The notes under the pieces are model-generated. The model was not told the DNA's origin and ran no database searches. It saw only the letters and a program-made list of their open reading frames with translations. Of a stretch of 64,000 bases of DNA, positions 43,112 through 54,500 are shown one piece after another (within the stretch, counting starts at the first letter, position 1; each line of letters starts with the position of its first letter). The stretch lies in NCBI GenBank assembly GCA_948567375.1, contig OX419756.1, positions 45,212,333 through 45,276,332 of the forward strand, read 5' to 3'. The position numbers and the translations under genes are program-made. The stretch is from Lunularia cruciata (taxonomy: Eukaryota; Streptophyta; Marchantiopsida; Lunulariales; Lunulariaceae).

Positions 43112-43801
43112 CTACGATAGAATCCCCGTCAACCCCAAGAAGCTCTTAAGTTGAGTCTGATCTTCTAGGGCACTCCATTTTTGAATGACCTCTATTTTAT
43201 CTGTCAATACTTGAATGCCCTCTGCACTTACTCTATGCCCTAAGTAGTCTACTTCAGACTTGCCAAACTCACACTTTGATATTTTGGCATACAATTGATT
43301 CTGTCTTAGAATTTGGAGGACCTCTCGTAGGTGTTGTTTGTGTTCTTTCATCGTGCTACTATATACTAAGATATCATTCAAGAAGACAATAACAGACTTG
43401 TCCAAGTATGGATGAAATATATCATTCATTAGACTCATGAAAGTGGCAGGTGCATTGGTGAGGCCAAAAGGCATCACAAGATACTCAAAGTGGCCATACC
43501 TAGTGCGAAAGGCGGTTTTATACACATCCTCCTCAGCAATTTGGATTTGATTGTAACCGCTCCGCAAGTCTAGTTTGGTGAAGTATCTCGCTCCATGGAG
43601 TTGATCAAACAGGTCATCCATGCAAGTTAAGGGGTATTTGTTCTTCACCGTTTGCTGATTGAGACCCCGATAGTCAATGCACATGTGCATTGTACCATTC
43701 TTCTTCTTCACAAACAAGACAGGAGCCCCATATGGTGATATGCTAGGTTGGATGAACCCTTTCTGCAACATCTCCTCGATTTGAGTCTTACACTCCTCCA
43801 A
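43112..43801 (-). pseudogene. Gypsy-2 reverse transcriptase
   Basis: 229 residues with [39 protein letters not shown] (first catalytic Asp), [13 protein letters not shown] and, at about residue 144-147, FLND where the family has Y/F-x-D-D. The first Asp of the pair is therefore Asn, which should abolish activity. Then [17 protein letters not shown] and SFLGLTG. The remaining sequence is nearly intact, so this is a recent loss. Frame ends near 43112 by an indel. Confidence 0.9.
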
Positions 43802-44065
43802 CTCATGAGGTGATAGGCAATATGGGGCCTTACAAGGAGGTGTCTTCCCCGGGAGTGTCTCTATTTTGTGATCTACTCACCTTTTTGGTGGTAATCCTAA
43901 GGGTAGATCATCGGGAAAGACATCTTGAAACTCATCCACCACATCCTTCAATTTCTCAGGAATTTGTCCATCGAGTTGTGCACTCTGGACTTCTCTTATT
44001 AGACCCATAAAACATCTATCGGTCTTACAGACAGTTGCCGTCCCTACGACATATAGAGGCAGTTT

Positions 44066-44437
44066 CTACTTGTGTGATTTTTCTTTAACCCCAATGATTG
44101 ACCATTGGTGGGTTCTAACTGCTTTCTTCCTCCAATCTACCATAGGGTTGTACTGCTCCATCCATGGCATGCCTAAAATTGCGTCATAACGAGCTAACTG
44201 TATCACTCGCCACTCAATTGCTTCCCTATATTCTCCTACAGAGAGGGTTACCTGTCTAGGTAATGATTCAATTCTCTCTGTTTGCCCATTTGGTAACTCT
44301 ACTTCCTCACTTCCATCTCTCTCTAGATCCATTCCCAATCTTATTGCAGCAGAGCAAGACAAGAAATTCTCTATTGCTCCCGGATCTATTAATACTCTCA
44401 CTGGATTACCTTCTAGGATTCCATTCATGACAATCAA
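44066..44437 (-). pseudogene. Gypsy-2 aspartic protease
   Basis: About 123 residues: VRVLIDPGAIENFLS, where the active site D-S/T-G reads D-P-G, then YDAILGMPWMEQYNP, the second conserved protease block. Lies between gag zinc knuckle and reverse transcriptase as expected. Confidence 0.82.
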
Positions 44438-44559
44438 TTGTGAGGTTGCCTTTTGGGATCTTTATGCATTATTCTTCTTCCTTCTCTTGCTTCTCTCCTT
44501 CCTTATTGAGCCAGTAAGGCCGCAAGGTCCATTTACTGGCAATCTTTGTTTTCCAAAGT

Positions 44560-44725
44560 GATTTCTACCTCCTCCTCTTCAATGTGCCTCTCCATGTTGT
44601 TCAAAGATTGCTTGTACGAAGGCCGAGGGCCTCTAGGGAAACGAGTGCAACAGTTGGTAGATATGTGCCCAATACGGCCACAATTGTAACAATGGCGTTG
44701 TTCTCCTCGAGTCCCTCCTCCTCGT
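44560..44725 (-). pseudogene. Gypsy-2 gag zinc knuckle
   Basis: On the minus strand the reading RHCYNCGRIGHISTNC is a standard CCHC knuckle, followed by a PRGPRPSYKQ tail. Located between gag core and protease. Confidence 0.8.
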
Positions 44726-44907
44726 GGGACTCCATCTCTTTGTTCTTCTACCCGTCCCCGCTCCCCTTGAAGTGGTTGTGCTCCTTGAACCCGGAATCAA
44801 AGGTTGCCCAATTCCATCGATATTGGTCCACCCATGTGTGGCATTTCTGCCCGATAATGTTGAGGTGGAACTACTCCTTCACCTCCACCTAATGCTCCTG
44901 CTATTCT

Positions 44908-45107
44908 CTACGCACAAGCAATGGCTTGAAATACCGTGCGAGGGTTTTGCACCATGACTTCTTGGCAAATCCGCTCTTTCAACCCTTGTTTGAAATTGTC
45001 GAGAGCCTCTGCTGGACTCATGTCGGTAATTGCAACTTGTAGATCCAGAAATGCCTCCACATACTCTTGTACACTATTCTTTTGTCTCAATCCCCATAGT
45101 CGGGTTC
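44908..45107 (-). pseudogene. Gypsy-2 gag core, distal part
   Basis: TRLWGLRQKNSVQEYVEAFLDLQ, DMSPAEALDNFKQGLKERICQEVM: the conserved retrotransposon gag block. It is in the same frame as 45798-46262 once the solo LTR and one copy of its 4-bp duplication are removed. Confidence 0.85.
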
Positions 45108-45786
45108 TGTGAGCCGGCTTGTCTCTCACTCAGGATGAACCTCTGATGGCTATTATGGTAGCGCACCATGGACTAAGAAGGCAAGGAACCCCAACTCCAT
45201 CATACTCCTCCAAGGCTAACACTCCAAGACTCAAGACATTGCTCACTAGAGAACTCAATGAGAGAGAGATAGTTGCAAATGAAAGGATGATGAGTACCTC
45301 CTCACCCCTTGTTTATATACTTGTGAAATAGTTACGTACCAAAGTTACTAATTATCGTAGTAACTCAAGTTACTAGACTAAAAGTCAAGTAAAGTCAAAA
45401 AGTAGAAAGGAATATCCATTCACATGGGCATATTCCCCTTATCTTGACCCAACCACTAAAGCAAGGATTCCTTCACATGGGCTATCCTTGGACTAAAGAA
45501 GAATCCAAAACAAAAAGGCTTGCGGGCCCAAGAGTTCTCAACTCTTTCCCCAAAGCCAAACACCTAGGAATAATACCAAGTCAACACACTAAAATCCAAA
45601 ATAGTGGTGCTCATCTTTTCTACTTCCTCTAAAGTAAGGTCCCATCTATCTTAGCTATGACTAACTTTAGCTAACCATGACTAATATAGAACCATCCTTT
45701 ATCTCTATATAAATAATATCTCTTAAGTACTTGTAATACCAAGCTAAATATCACAATACCACACACATGCACAAATGGGTGTTACA
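45108..45786 (-). mobile_element. Solo LTR, family X, copy 3
   Basis: A 679-bp LTR inverted relative to the other two copies. It is flanked by GTTC (45104-45107 and 45787-45790; GAAC on the LTR strand). The ends TGTGAGCCGG and GGGTGTTACA are intact. TATA box at 45312-45319 (TTTATATA on the plus strand). It splits gypsy-2 gag. Confidence 0.9.
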
Positions 45787-45797
45787 GTTCAAGCCAT

Positions 45798-46262
45798 CTA
45801 CACAGAATCCACCGACTGAAAATTCTTCAGCATTCCTTCTTGCATTGTTGTCCATGTGACCTCCCTTCTCTCTGCCAGCATGGATAGTTCCCAAGCATCA
45901 TACCATGTGAGGGCTTTATCGGTCAAGTACCCACATGCAAACACGCCTGAAGCATGCTTTGTGATCTCTGTTGAGAACAATTGGAAATATTGATTCCTTC
46001 TCGAGATCCAATTTTCCACTACTCCCATCATATGTTGCCCCTTGTAAGGCTCGATGTTGCAGGTCTTCTTCATCCGGAGTAGCAATGTGGCTTCATTGCT
46101 GATAGGGTTTGTAGCCACAAGTGCCTCTCCAAGCACTTCAGTCGCAGGTACTGGGTTTTGAGGTGGCTCTTCTTCTTGCATGGCTTGATCGTTCTTGAGG
46201 ATCTGCACTTGACTTTGTAATGTCTCCATGGTCATCTTAATCTCTTGAAATTCATTCAACAT
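45798..46262 (-). pseudogene. Gypsy-2 gag core, proximal part
   Basis: 154 residues. A start MLNEFQEIKMTMETLQSQ gives a short coiled coil, then YKGQHMMGVVENWISRRNQYFQLF and GYLTDKALTWYDAWE, typical gag (retrotrans_gag) sequence. Two stops occur close to the solo LTR junction, one of them possibly a TGG-to-TGA type change. Confidence 0.85.
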
Positions 46263-46337
46263 TCATTGCATTCCTTGCACCAACTCGTGCAACTGCGGAT
46301 CTATGGTTCTTGCACCACCCAATTGCTAACGTCTATT

Positions 46338-46767
46338 TCAATACAGAGTCAATATAATCACTCTGGAAGGCGCACAAACTATCAGAACTACCATTGGGAC
46401 CTCAGAAGCTATCACTCGTTGATAATACTCCTCACCAAAATTCCTAACCACAAAATCTCTAAACATCACTTTCGGCCTCACTACATAATGGATTTCTACT
46501 TGAGTGTTGAAAGGGAGAGGATTTGGGACATTCATATCCATATTATCATAATAGAATGTAGATTGTCAAATCCCACTCTTTGTCATATATCACCACCGGT
46601 AGAATCACCGGGTTTGGTGAGTTCATCACTCTGTCCATGAATTCCGCACCAAAGTGATAAACTAGCGATACCCTCATCTGCTCACGCTGGATGTACATAA
46701 CCTTGATGTGGAATGGGTTTGAGAATGGAAAGCTAGGTGCGGGAAATTGTCCTCTCGGCGCATCCAT
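46338..46767 (-). other. Gypsy-2 leader with two related short open frames
   Basis: Two frames (46546-46767, 73 residues; 46338-46541, 67 residues) between primer site and gag. Both share the pattern P-x-P-F ... I-x(5-6)-R-x-x-M ... V-x-x-F-G-x-E-x-x-x-R-V-x-x-S and look like a duplicated module. They may be the decayed N-terminus of gag or a separate small ORF. No known domain recognised. Confidence 0.45.
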
Positions 46768-46891
46768 CCCATCCGCTCTCTAAAGTCCTTCCTTAGTCTA
46801 GCAATTACTCTATGTTCTCCACCTCAAATTACTCAGTTTTAGTAGTTCATGCTATTCCAAGAGGGGTGATCCACTCTCTTGGACTAGAACA

Positions 46892-46906
46892 CTCGCTCTG
46901 ATACCA
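46892..46906 (-). promoter_or_regulatory. Gypsy-2 primer binding site (initiator Met tRNA)
   Basis: Minus strand TGGTATCAGAGCGAG, one base from the end of the 5' LTR. The first 12 bases are the standard plant LTR-retrotransposon complement of the initiator methionine tRNA 3' end. It fixes the orientation of the element. Confidence 0.92.
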
Positions 46907-46907
46907 T

Positions 46908-47646
46908 TGTAATGCTCTGAGGACAAGAGAAGAGAGAAAACACAGATTGCACACTCAAACATTCGATGCCCTAAGGGAGCACCTTCTCTTTATTATATAG
47001 ACAAAGAGGATCTCCTCCAAGGAAGCTCCACCCTAGGATAAGAGACACAGATAGATGACATGTCAGCAAGCTCCACCCTTGGATTACTTACTTGGATGGG
47101 TGACATGTCTGGTCTAGGTCCTATCTGGTTGGTCAAACAAGCTTTGACCGGAGGGAATCTTTTAGGGAATCTTGCTGTAGGAATCTCAGAATCAAGTGAG
47201 TAAGGTACCATTGGAAAGCTCTCGACAAGACAAAGCAAGGGGGAGGGAAGGCTAGCCTTTCCTCTATTGGGGGGAGATTCTGCACATTTTCAAGGCCTAA
47301 TTTATCCGTTTAGGCCTCCAAAATTGCCTTCAAAGATTTTAGGCATATTTCGGTTCCTACTCTATTAGTAGAAGTCCCCTTTTGGTGATACCTCTTTCTG
47401 ATCTGCTTAGTCTATCATGTGTAACATCCTTCCAGATGTTACCAAACCAATTCTCACCTTTAAATCATATGTCTAGCTATTGGTTCTAAGGTTCTCAAGT
47501 CTATTTCGGCTTCTGCACTATTAGTAGAAGTATTCTTTTGGTGATACTTCTATCTTATCTATTTTGACCATCATGTATAACATCATTCTAGATGTTACCA
47601 AACCAAATTTCACATCTAGATCATATGGCTAGCTCTTGGTATTACA
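46908..47646 (-). repeat. Gypsy-2 5' LTR
   Basis: 739 bp, the same length as 40335-41073 and differing at only scattered bases. This LTR carries the promoter that would drive the element. Confidence 0.92.
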
Positions 47647-50600
47647 ATATCCTTGTAGTTACCTATATTATGCATACTACAATGCCAATGAGAACATTCT
47701 ACACTTCCTAAAAGGTGTTCCTCACCGCTATACTTCAAATTTGTGACTAGAGGGGCTTTTTTCTACATGAGGTACTTCACAACTGTCACAGCCATTGTGG
47801 CTGGTTGACATATTGCCTCAATCCTTCAGAGCACCTAGGGATCCAACACCCCAGTCAAGCTTGATTGCCTTCTTGCACCTGTGTTCTTACTTTGGGTTTC
47901 TCACCACTACTCCATCCAATAATCACAAAACATACATAATATTGACATTGGCAAATTAAGGATCATGGAGGTCTTTTTTGCACTATCTCTAGTCCAAAAT
48001 ACAATTCATGCATACATAAATAGTTGAAAATTGACCTTACACACAAATATGGATAACAAAATGATGAAGCTTGGGATTCCACACAAGCATAAGCTGAACT
48101 GAACTTAATTGAACTTGTATCATGTTGGAGTGATCCCTCTTGTACCTTCTACTACAAAAAGATGGGACACATCTACGGCTATGTGATGCCATGATCTCCA
48201 GATTAAGCTCTAAACCAATTGATACTACCCTAATGTAATTACTCTACCTTACCAAATTAATGTTGCAATAGCACCACCTAAAAAGTGTCCCTATTGTATA
48301 CTCTACCAATTACAAACTTTCAACTAGGCATTGGAAGAATGGTCCCAATGACATGGCGTTGGCAGAACTATCCTATTGTATATGACCATTGTCCTCCCCA
48401 ACATTATATACATGTTGTTCTTCCACAAGAAGGCTGTCATGGTGATGCTTGACTATGATGATCCCCACCATGATGAGGTCTGATTGTGATGACATGATGA
48501 CTCTGATGGTTGGACAACTCCTATGGTTGTGGCATAATGATTGCCCCCCAAGGGTGTAACTTATTTTACAAATGTACACGTGTATTGATATAGCAAATCT
48601 CTACTTCTTTAACCTTCTTGGCTTCCCTATTGCATCTTTCTCCCTTGCATCTTTGGATGAGTTCATCAACATGATCTCCACATTCTTCCAGCTCTTGGCT
48701 GACCTTGGTTAAGAAGTTATCAAATTTGGTCAATTGCTCTATTGAATACTTCTTTGTACCTAAGGCATGCTTCTTCTACTTCAACTCCCAAAGCTTTGCA
48801 TAATTAACTTGTATCAGCGTCACCACTCCCACTTGCATCTTTAGTTGGTTTGTGGTATCCTCCACTACTATGATCAATTGTGTTTGCTTCTCATCCAAAG
48901 TATCTTGGGCGGGATTACACCCCCATATCCACCTCTTGCTTGATTTGCCCACGGTCCTTGTGGCCATTAACAATCATGGTTGGTTCCTCAATGTGCATCT
49001 AGGCCTTCTCAATCTTTGTATTGAAGGCATGCTTATCCTTGGTGCTCTAGTTGCATAGAACCTTTAGTTCTTGCTTGAGAGATGCCAACTCCTCATCTCT
49101 AGCACTCAACAACTCCTTGTGCTTCTTCTTCATCTCCTCTGCATGACACTTGGACCTCCTTTTAAGTGTTAGAAAATTGGAATCCGATTGAGAGATTTGC
49201 TATTGTGCCTCTGATATCTCCTTCTGCATCCTTTTGCATCCGGTTAACTCATAAGATAATTTAGCCCTAGCTCCTCATAGATTGGTGAGGTCGGACTAGC
49301 CCTTATTCCTTCTTCTTGTAGAGTTAGAGTTGCTTCCAATTCTTGTAGGTGATCATGAACATGTGTCGTGGCCATTGGGATGTGGTCTTCATGGAGTCTT
49401 GGTGGAGAACTTGACATTCCCTTCTCCTTCACCAATCTTCCACCACTCAACACTTCAATTGTTACTACGGTCTTAGTAGTAGTCATTGAAGCCACAATTA
49501 TTTTGTCCAAGTCTAAGGAGAGTTGTCTAATTAAACCCTTCTCCTTCTCTATACTCATGAACCTCCTCTCTTGTAATTGTGAGGGTATTTAGACATCCCC
49601 AAGTACAGGTCCTTGGGGTGGATTCACCACCTGTTGCCCTTCTTAAGACAATGCAAGTGAACTCCACACTATCTCCACTCTTGGTGTGGAAGGAAGGATC
49701 TTCTTGAGTTGTAATTGGGATATTGAAATATCCTCCTCCTCATCTACCATGGTCTCTTCTTCTCTCTTGGTGGCAGGATGATCTAGTACTCCCAACACTA
49801 CCATGGCCATGGAGGTGGATTGTACTTCCATTGCCTCTCTCTCTCCTTTGGAGGACACTTCAATTTGGGAGAAGGAAGTCTCCTCAAAGGTGCCACCTCC
49901 CTCATTGGTGACAATTCCTTCTCCCCACTCACTTGTGGTTCTTTGACTTGGGGAGTTTCTCATGAGTGGCGGTCACTTCCATCTTCACTTCCCAATCCCA
50001 ACTCACCCCACGGATTGGGAGTTCTCTTTGTCTGAAGAGCACATGACCTGAGGATTAGGCCAGTGTTTCTTCCTTGACTAGGCTAGCATCACCATCACCT
50101 TTTTTTTCCTTATGTTTGCTCCAATACCTTATAAATTGGTGTTTATTTCCCTATCTTTTGGTATTCCAAGAAGGCCTCCTTATACTTCTTGGTTTCCACT
50201 CCATAATCGGGATAGGCCTGATGGTAGCCCGCTATGTAGTAGTATGTTTGGAAGAGCATCTGCTCCACCTTCTTAGTAGCCACATCTCAATGTAAAAATG
50301 TAAGACAAATGGAGAGAGGAAGGTGTTTCCTCCATGCATTTTTAGTTGCTCCGTCATCTCACGAGCGCAATGATAAAATATCTTTGCCAAATCCATTGAT
50401 TTTCCTTCAAGCAATAGTTGGAAGAAGGTGGCCAGTCCATTGTTAATGTAAGTTGTCCTCATTGATTTGAAAATCTTCATGAGCAAGGTCACCACCATGC
50501 AATGGGTAGGATCATTATACTCATATACCTTCTAGCCATTCCTTGTCTTTGTGCGCTTGAATGAGGCCTTGAACATCCTCATCATCTCCTCTACTGGTCA

Positions 50601-51010
50601 AGGCCACCCCTAGTTAAGGTACATTGCTCCATGTTTAGAATCTGACCCAAGAACCCTTTGTCAATGCTCTTTCGTCCAAGCAAACATGTTATCATGCAAG
50701 TCGGTGAAGTTTGGGTTCTTCTTCTCCTTTATCTTGAGCACCATTGGGAGATAGGTAAAATCCCAAATCCAAAGCAAGAACCATAGATGCTTGGAGTTGA
50801 GGTATTCTACATAAAAGTAGTGTGTACATTTCTCCACTCCTAGAGTATGTAGGGCAGTTGCAGCTAGCATTTTCCTCTTCTTGGGCAACATTGCATTGCA
50901 CATCACTTTGAAATAAAACACTCTCAATTGCCTTCCACTCTCTCAAATCCTGATCATTTGCTTATACAACCTCTCGTGTACACGGCTCAAGACTCTGTAC
51001 TGCAAGATTA
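47647..51010 (-). mobile_element. Unclassified coiled-coil element family Z, copy A
   Basis: The sequence matches 57000-58560 in order over its left 1.6 kb (landmarks: TCCTCACCGCTATA, GGTTTCTCACCACTAC, ATAATATTGACATTG, GGAAGAATGGTCCCAATGA, GCATCTTTAGT). On the minus strand the right part translates in broken frames to an N-terminal segment (LFQSD... with KKRKMLAATALHTLGVEKCTHYFYVEYL and GKSMDLAKIFYHCAREMTEQLKMHG at about 50230-50930), a Ser/Thr/Glu-rich middle, then a coiled coil (KKKHKELLSARDEELASLKQEL at about 49050-49140). A 40230-40320 piece beyond gypsy-2 shares GGTCATTGGCCCCAA with copy B, so gypsy-2 interrupts this copy. No RT or transposase motif is present. Confidence 0.55.
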
Positions 51011-51505
51011 CCTAATATGCCTTAGTTGAATTGCCTTGTGAATTTGGAGGTGGTGCATTCAATTGACTACAAACTTACCTTCTCCTTGAGGCAAGATGTT
51101 TCTATTCCTTAATTTGCCTGTTTCAAATTTTCATCAATCATTAGTGGTGAAACATTGTTATTCCCACATGTGAGAAGCGGCACAAGGACTGAGTGCGATC
51201 AAAACTAATTCTTTTTCCAACATGGCAGCAAATACTCGAGGGAAGTCTAACTGCTAAAGAATGACGGCTGAATGTCGACATTGCATCCCAAACCCCTGAT
51301 CATGGTCGTGGTTGTGACTGTCATCGCTATCGTCGTCGTCATCATCATCATCATCACCATCATCATCGTTATCATAGTCATGTCCATCATCTCTTTTGTG
51401 GGGTGGGGTGGCTTCACTCCAAAGATATCTCTTGACAGCATGTTTTAGAATATCTTGGAGAGTGATTGGGATATAAGCACTAAATCCTATTTGCTATCGT
51501 GAATA
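51011..51505. other. Spacer with CAT/CGT trinucleotide repeat
   Basis: The stretch 51318-51385 is rich in TCATCA/TCGTCG triplets. The minus-strand Met/Thr-rich open frame 51247-51441 is a by-product of this repeat. Nothing else is recognisable. Confidence 0.7.
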
Positions 51506-51558
51506 TTTTGCAATTGGGTGACTACCTAGGAAACCTAGGTAGTCCCCCAATTGCAGAA
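51506..51558. repeat. Near-perfect 25-bp hairpin with 3-base loop
   Basis: Inner arms GCAATTGGGTGACTACCTAG(G) (51510-51530) and its complement (51534-51554) differ at one position (a T opposite C); loop AAA. Four more bases per side pair with one T/G wobble. No adjacent gene. Confidence 0.92.
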
Positions 51559-54500
51559 AAACAAAAGAAATACACAAGAATCTATGTTAGGAGGTGTGGA
51601 ATCGGTTACCACATTGAGACAATAACATTTCGGTATATATGTATAACGGTGAGCAATAGCAAGAGCACAAATTAATGTGTGTGCACTTTTTCAGACAATT
51701 ACAACAGCATCAGGAATTAAGTCATTCCCATTTGGATTCCGTACAAGAGGTCAGAAAAAAGATTCATCTTTCTCTCAAAGAATTAGAGAAATTATCTTGA
51801 TTTCACAATATCCACGAAGAATGTTCTCGGCTATAATTTCCGTCGGATGCCGTTTGTGTGATATTATATCCTCAATCGTTAAACAATGTTACTTGATTAT
51901 TTATAATTAGTATGTCCATCATTAAGATAGGATAATCCTATAAGATTTCTTCATTTAGACTATAAAACTACAATAAAATTAGATTCTTTATTTCATCTAA
52001 TCTAGTAAAACGTAATGTTGTGTATATAAGTTCTCAGCATATAAGGCAATGTATTTATGTGCGTTGTTTTGCAGGTGATTGGTTTCTTTTCATTTGATGT
52101 TCTTTTATCCCGTTAAGTAAATATCTTCCCGAAACGAAGCATTTCTGCATAAAATAAGCTCCATAAAATAATATGTAAGTAGTTTTTTAATTGATTTGAG
52201 TTTGATAGACACCTATCACATATTAATATCATCTTCTATCTAGAATGAAAGTTTGAGTTAAGCTCCGGCACTATCATCGAACAAAGATATGTAACATGAC
52301 TAGTGTACTCACTCGGGCAATTATTATCCATGGACGGGAACATCTCTGCAATTTGTCGTTTATGAGTACAGTTTTCTTTAGAATCGTAAGATTTTGTTTG
52401 TACATATTTTTGTAGTTTTTCTCTATTTGTACATACTGTATTTACCTCATAGTTTCTATTTTCAGTTGAAACATGCATGACTTTTTGTACTAAAGCATGT
52501 CCAATATTCAACATGGCTCTTGATTTAAACTTAGTGATCGTTTTTTCATCTTGTTTTTTCATTTCAGTCTATGCAAGATTTGATTTTCATTTAAAATATT
52601 TAACAATTAATTGAGATGAGAATATAAATTTATAGATTATTTTATAATTATATTTAGTTAAGTGATATTGATTGTCTTTATTGCCTTTAAAGTGTTTAGT
52701 ATTTTTATATTTTTCTGCAAACGAGCGAAACGAGGGAAGTTGTTAAAAGAAACTATGGATTGAGGATAAAATTTGTATTCTTAACGGCTCTTCATACGAA
52801 TAGATAATAATCGTGCAATTACCTTGTGAATCACCGAGTATACAACTACACTATGGATAAAAATTATTTCAAAACAAAAGGACCGATAAGAGCCTATTAA
52901 GGAATACTTACCAAGTTTAAATTCTTCCACTTGGATCAACTTAGATACAACTATGAGTGATAAAGTTTAGTCCGATAAGTGCTAGAATATATAGGTAAGT
53001 ACTAACTTGATATTGTAACAATAAAGATCAAGGGGATAGCTTCAATGGAAAATGGTTGACGCCAAGCTTTGTGAAGTCTCACATTAACTTACTATTTAAT
53101 TTCTAATGATTTTATTAACCGAAAATTATTATAATGTGTTACCATATATATCAAGAATGATTACTTCGGCTACACAAAATAACACATAGGAAATTGAAAA
53201 TCTAGGGTGTTTTTCTTCCTTCAAAACTTTATCGTTGCTAAAGAAGGATGAAGCATCAACCTACCAGTGAGATGATATTGTTCAGCGTTAATTGAATTCC
53301 ATAGTTGAAGCATAATTTATCATAAATTTCAATGTAGAGTAATGATAGGACGGCCATTTTTTATTGTCATCTATCATTCTAGAGAATAGCTCTTTAAATT
53401 ACAATGGTGAACAGCAAATGCATATATAACTAGCTCTTTGCATCACCTTATCTGGATATGTAACTTGAATTGCCGGTAGTTGCCCCAAAAAAAACAACAT
53501 AATATTACCTAGATACCTATAAACTTCATTAACATAGTACGAACTTTATGAGAAATTTTTTTCATTAAGTTCAGATTTGAATTTCTACATTATCAAGGTA
53601 GTTACAATCGTGAAATTTTTACTAGATTGAAAATCACATCAGTATTTCACTAGTTAGATTCTGCTCAAAAAAACTTTAGAGTCGAGAAAATCTATAATCT
53701 TCTCAACATTTTGACAAATTTGATTTAAAAAGAAAACGTCATATCCTTAAGGATATATTACAATTATAATGAAACATTCATTGTTTGAGGTTTAAATTTC
53801 ATAGGTTAAACTTCATATATAATTATTGCTTCTTCTTTTTGCATATTTCCCTTGAGCTTCTATGTATTGGTTTATCCGCTGTGACTTTTGTTCTACATTC
53901 TCGTTAACCTATTATTATAAGTAAACTAGCTTTAGCAACTTATTTGAAACTTCACTTCGTTCAACTTTTACATCATAAATTTCACATATGAAATGAATTT
54001 CAAACATTTGCTAAATAAGTAAGGTACTGTAAATGCATTCCAAATCGTGTTGCCGAAATCACTGAATGATGATGACCGTTGTATGCAGGAGACGTACGTA
54101 TATACTCTTGATCATTTAATATGGCGGGCCTGATTGTCCGCATGTCGAGTCCTTTAGGTCCAACTTGTTGACTAATTTTCGTACCGTACTTGAGTTTACA
54201 GTCCTGTAGTTGCTTTGAGCGCCTATTCACTAGAGCGGCCACTGCCTGTCCACCTTAATACCAGGGTCCATGGCGAGGACAACATCCTTTTATAACCATC
54301 CCACATTTAGTTTACCAATTTTATCATTTGATGAACGCGTTCTACAGTATTGTATCTAAGTTTTAGATTTCAGATTGATCTCCGTGGTCCACCTTCCCCA
54401 ATGTCAACCTCTGAGTCTGAGCTCAATTTGAGATAAATAACTGCTTGCTGGGTCTCACGCTTCTTGTGCTATATAATGCACAAGGAGTTGCGCTTGATTG

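Larger units (their letters stand above)
40335..47646 (-). mobile_element. Gypsy-2: near-complete chromodomain Ty3/gypsy element
   Basis: A 7312-bp element with 739-bp LTRs at both ends, both running TGTAATGCTCTGAGG to TGGTATTATA/TGGTATTACA on the plus strand. The minus-strand order is primer site, gag, zinc knuckle, protease, reverse transcriptase, RNase H, integrase, chromodomain, polypurine tract, 3' LTR. The chromodomain places it in the chromovirus branch, which in plants is often directed to particular chromatin. A family-X solo LTR adds 679 bp in gag. No target duplication was found (left ACAAA, right ATATC). Pol has stops and lost catalytic residues, so it is dead but relatively young compared with gypsy-1, because the LTRs are very alike. 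Confidence 0.92.

Noticed and set aside
43810-44957. Plus-strand open frames across gypsy-2 gag-protease
   Set aside because: Antisense shadows of the gypsy-2 polyprotein; no recognisable domain.
51247-51441. Met/Thr-rich minus-strand open frame
   Set aside because: It is the translation of a CAT/CGT trinucleotide repeat, with no other coding signal.
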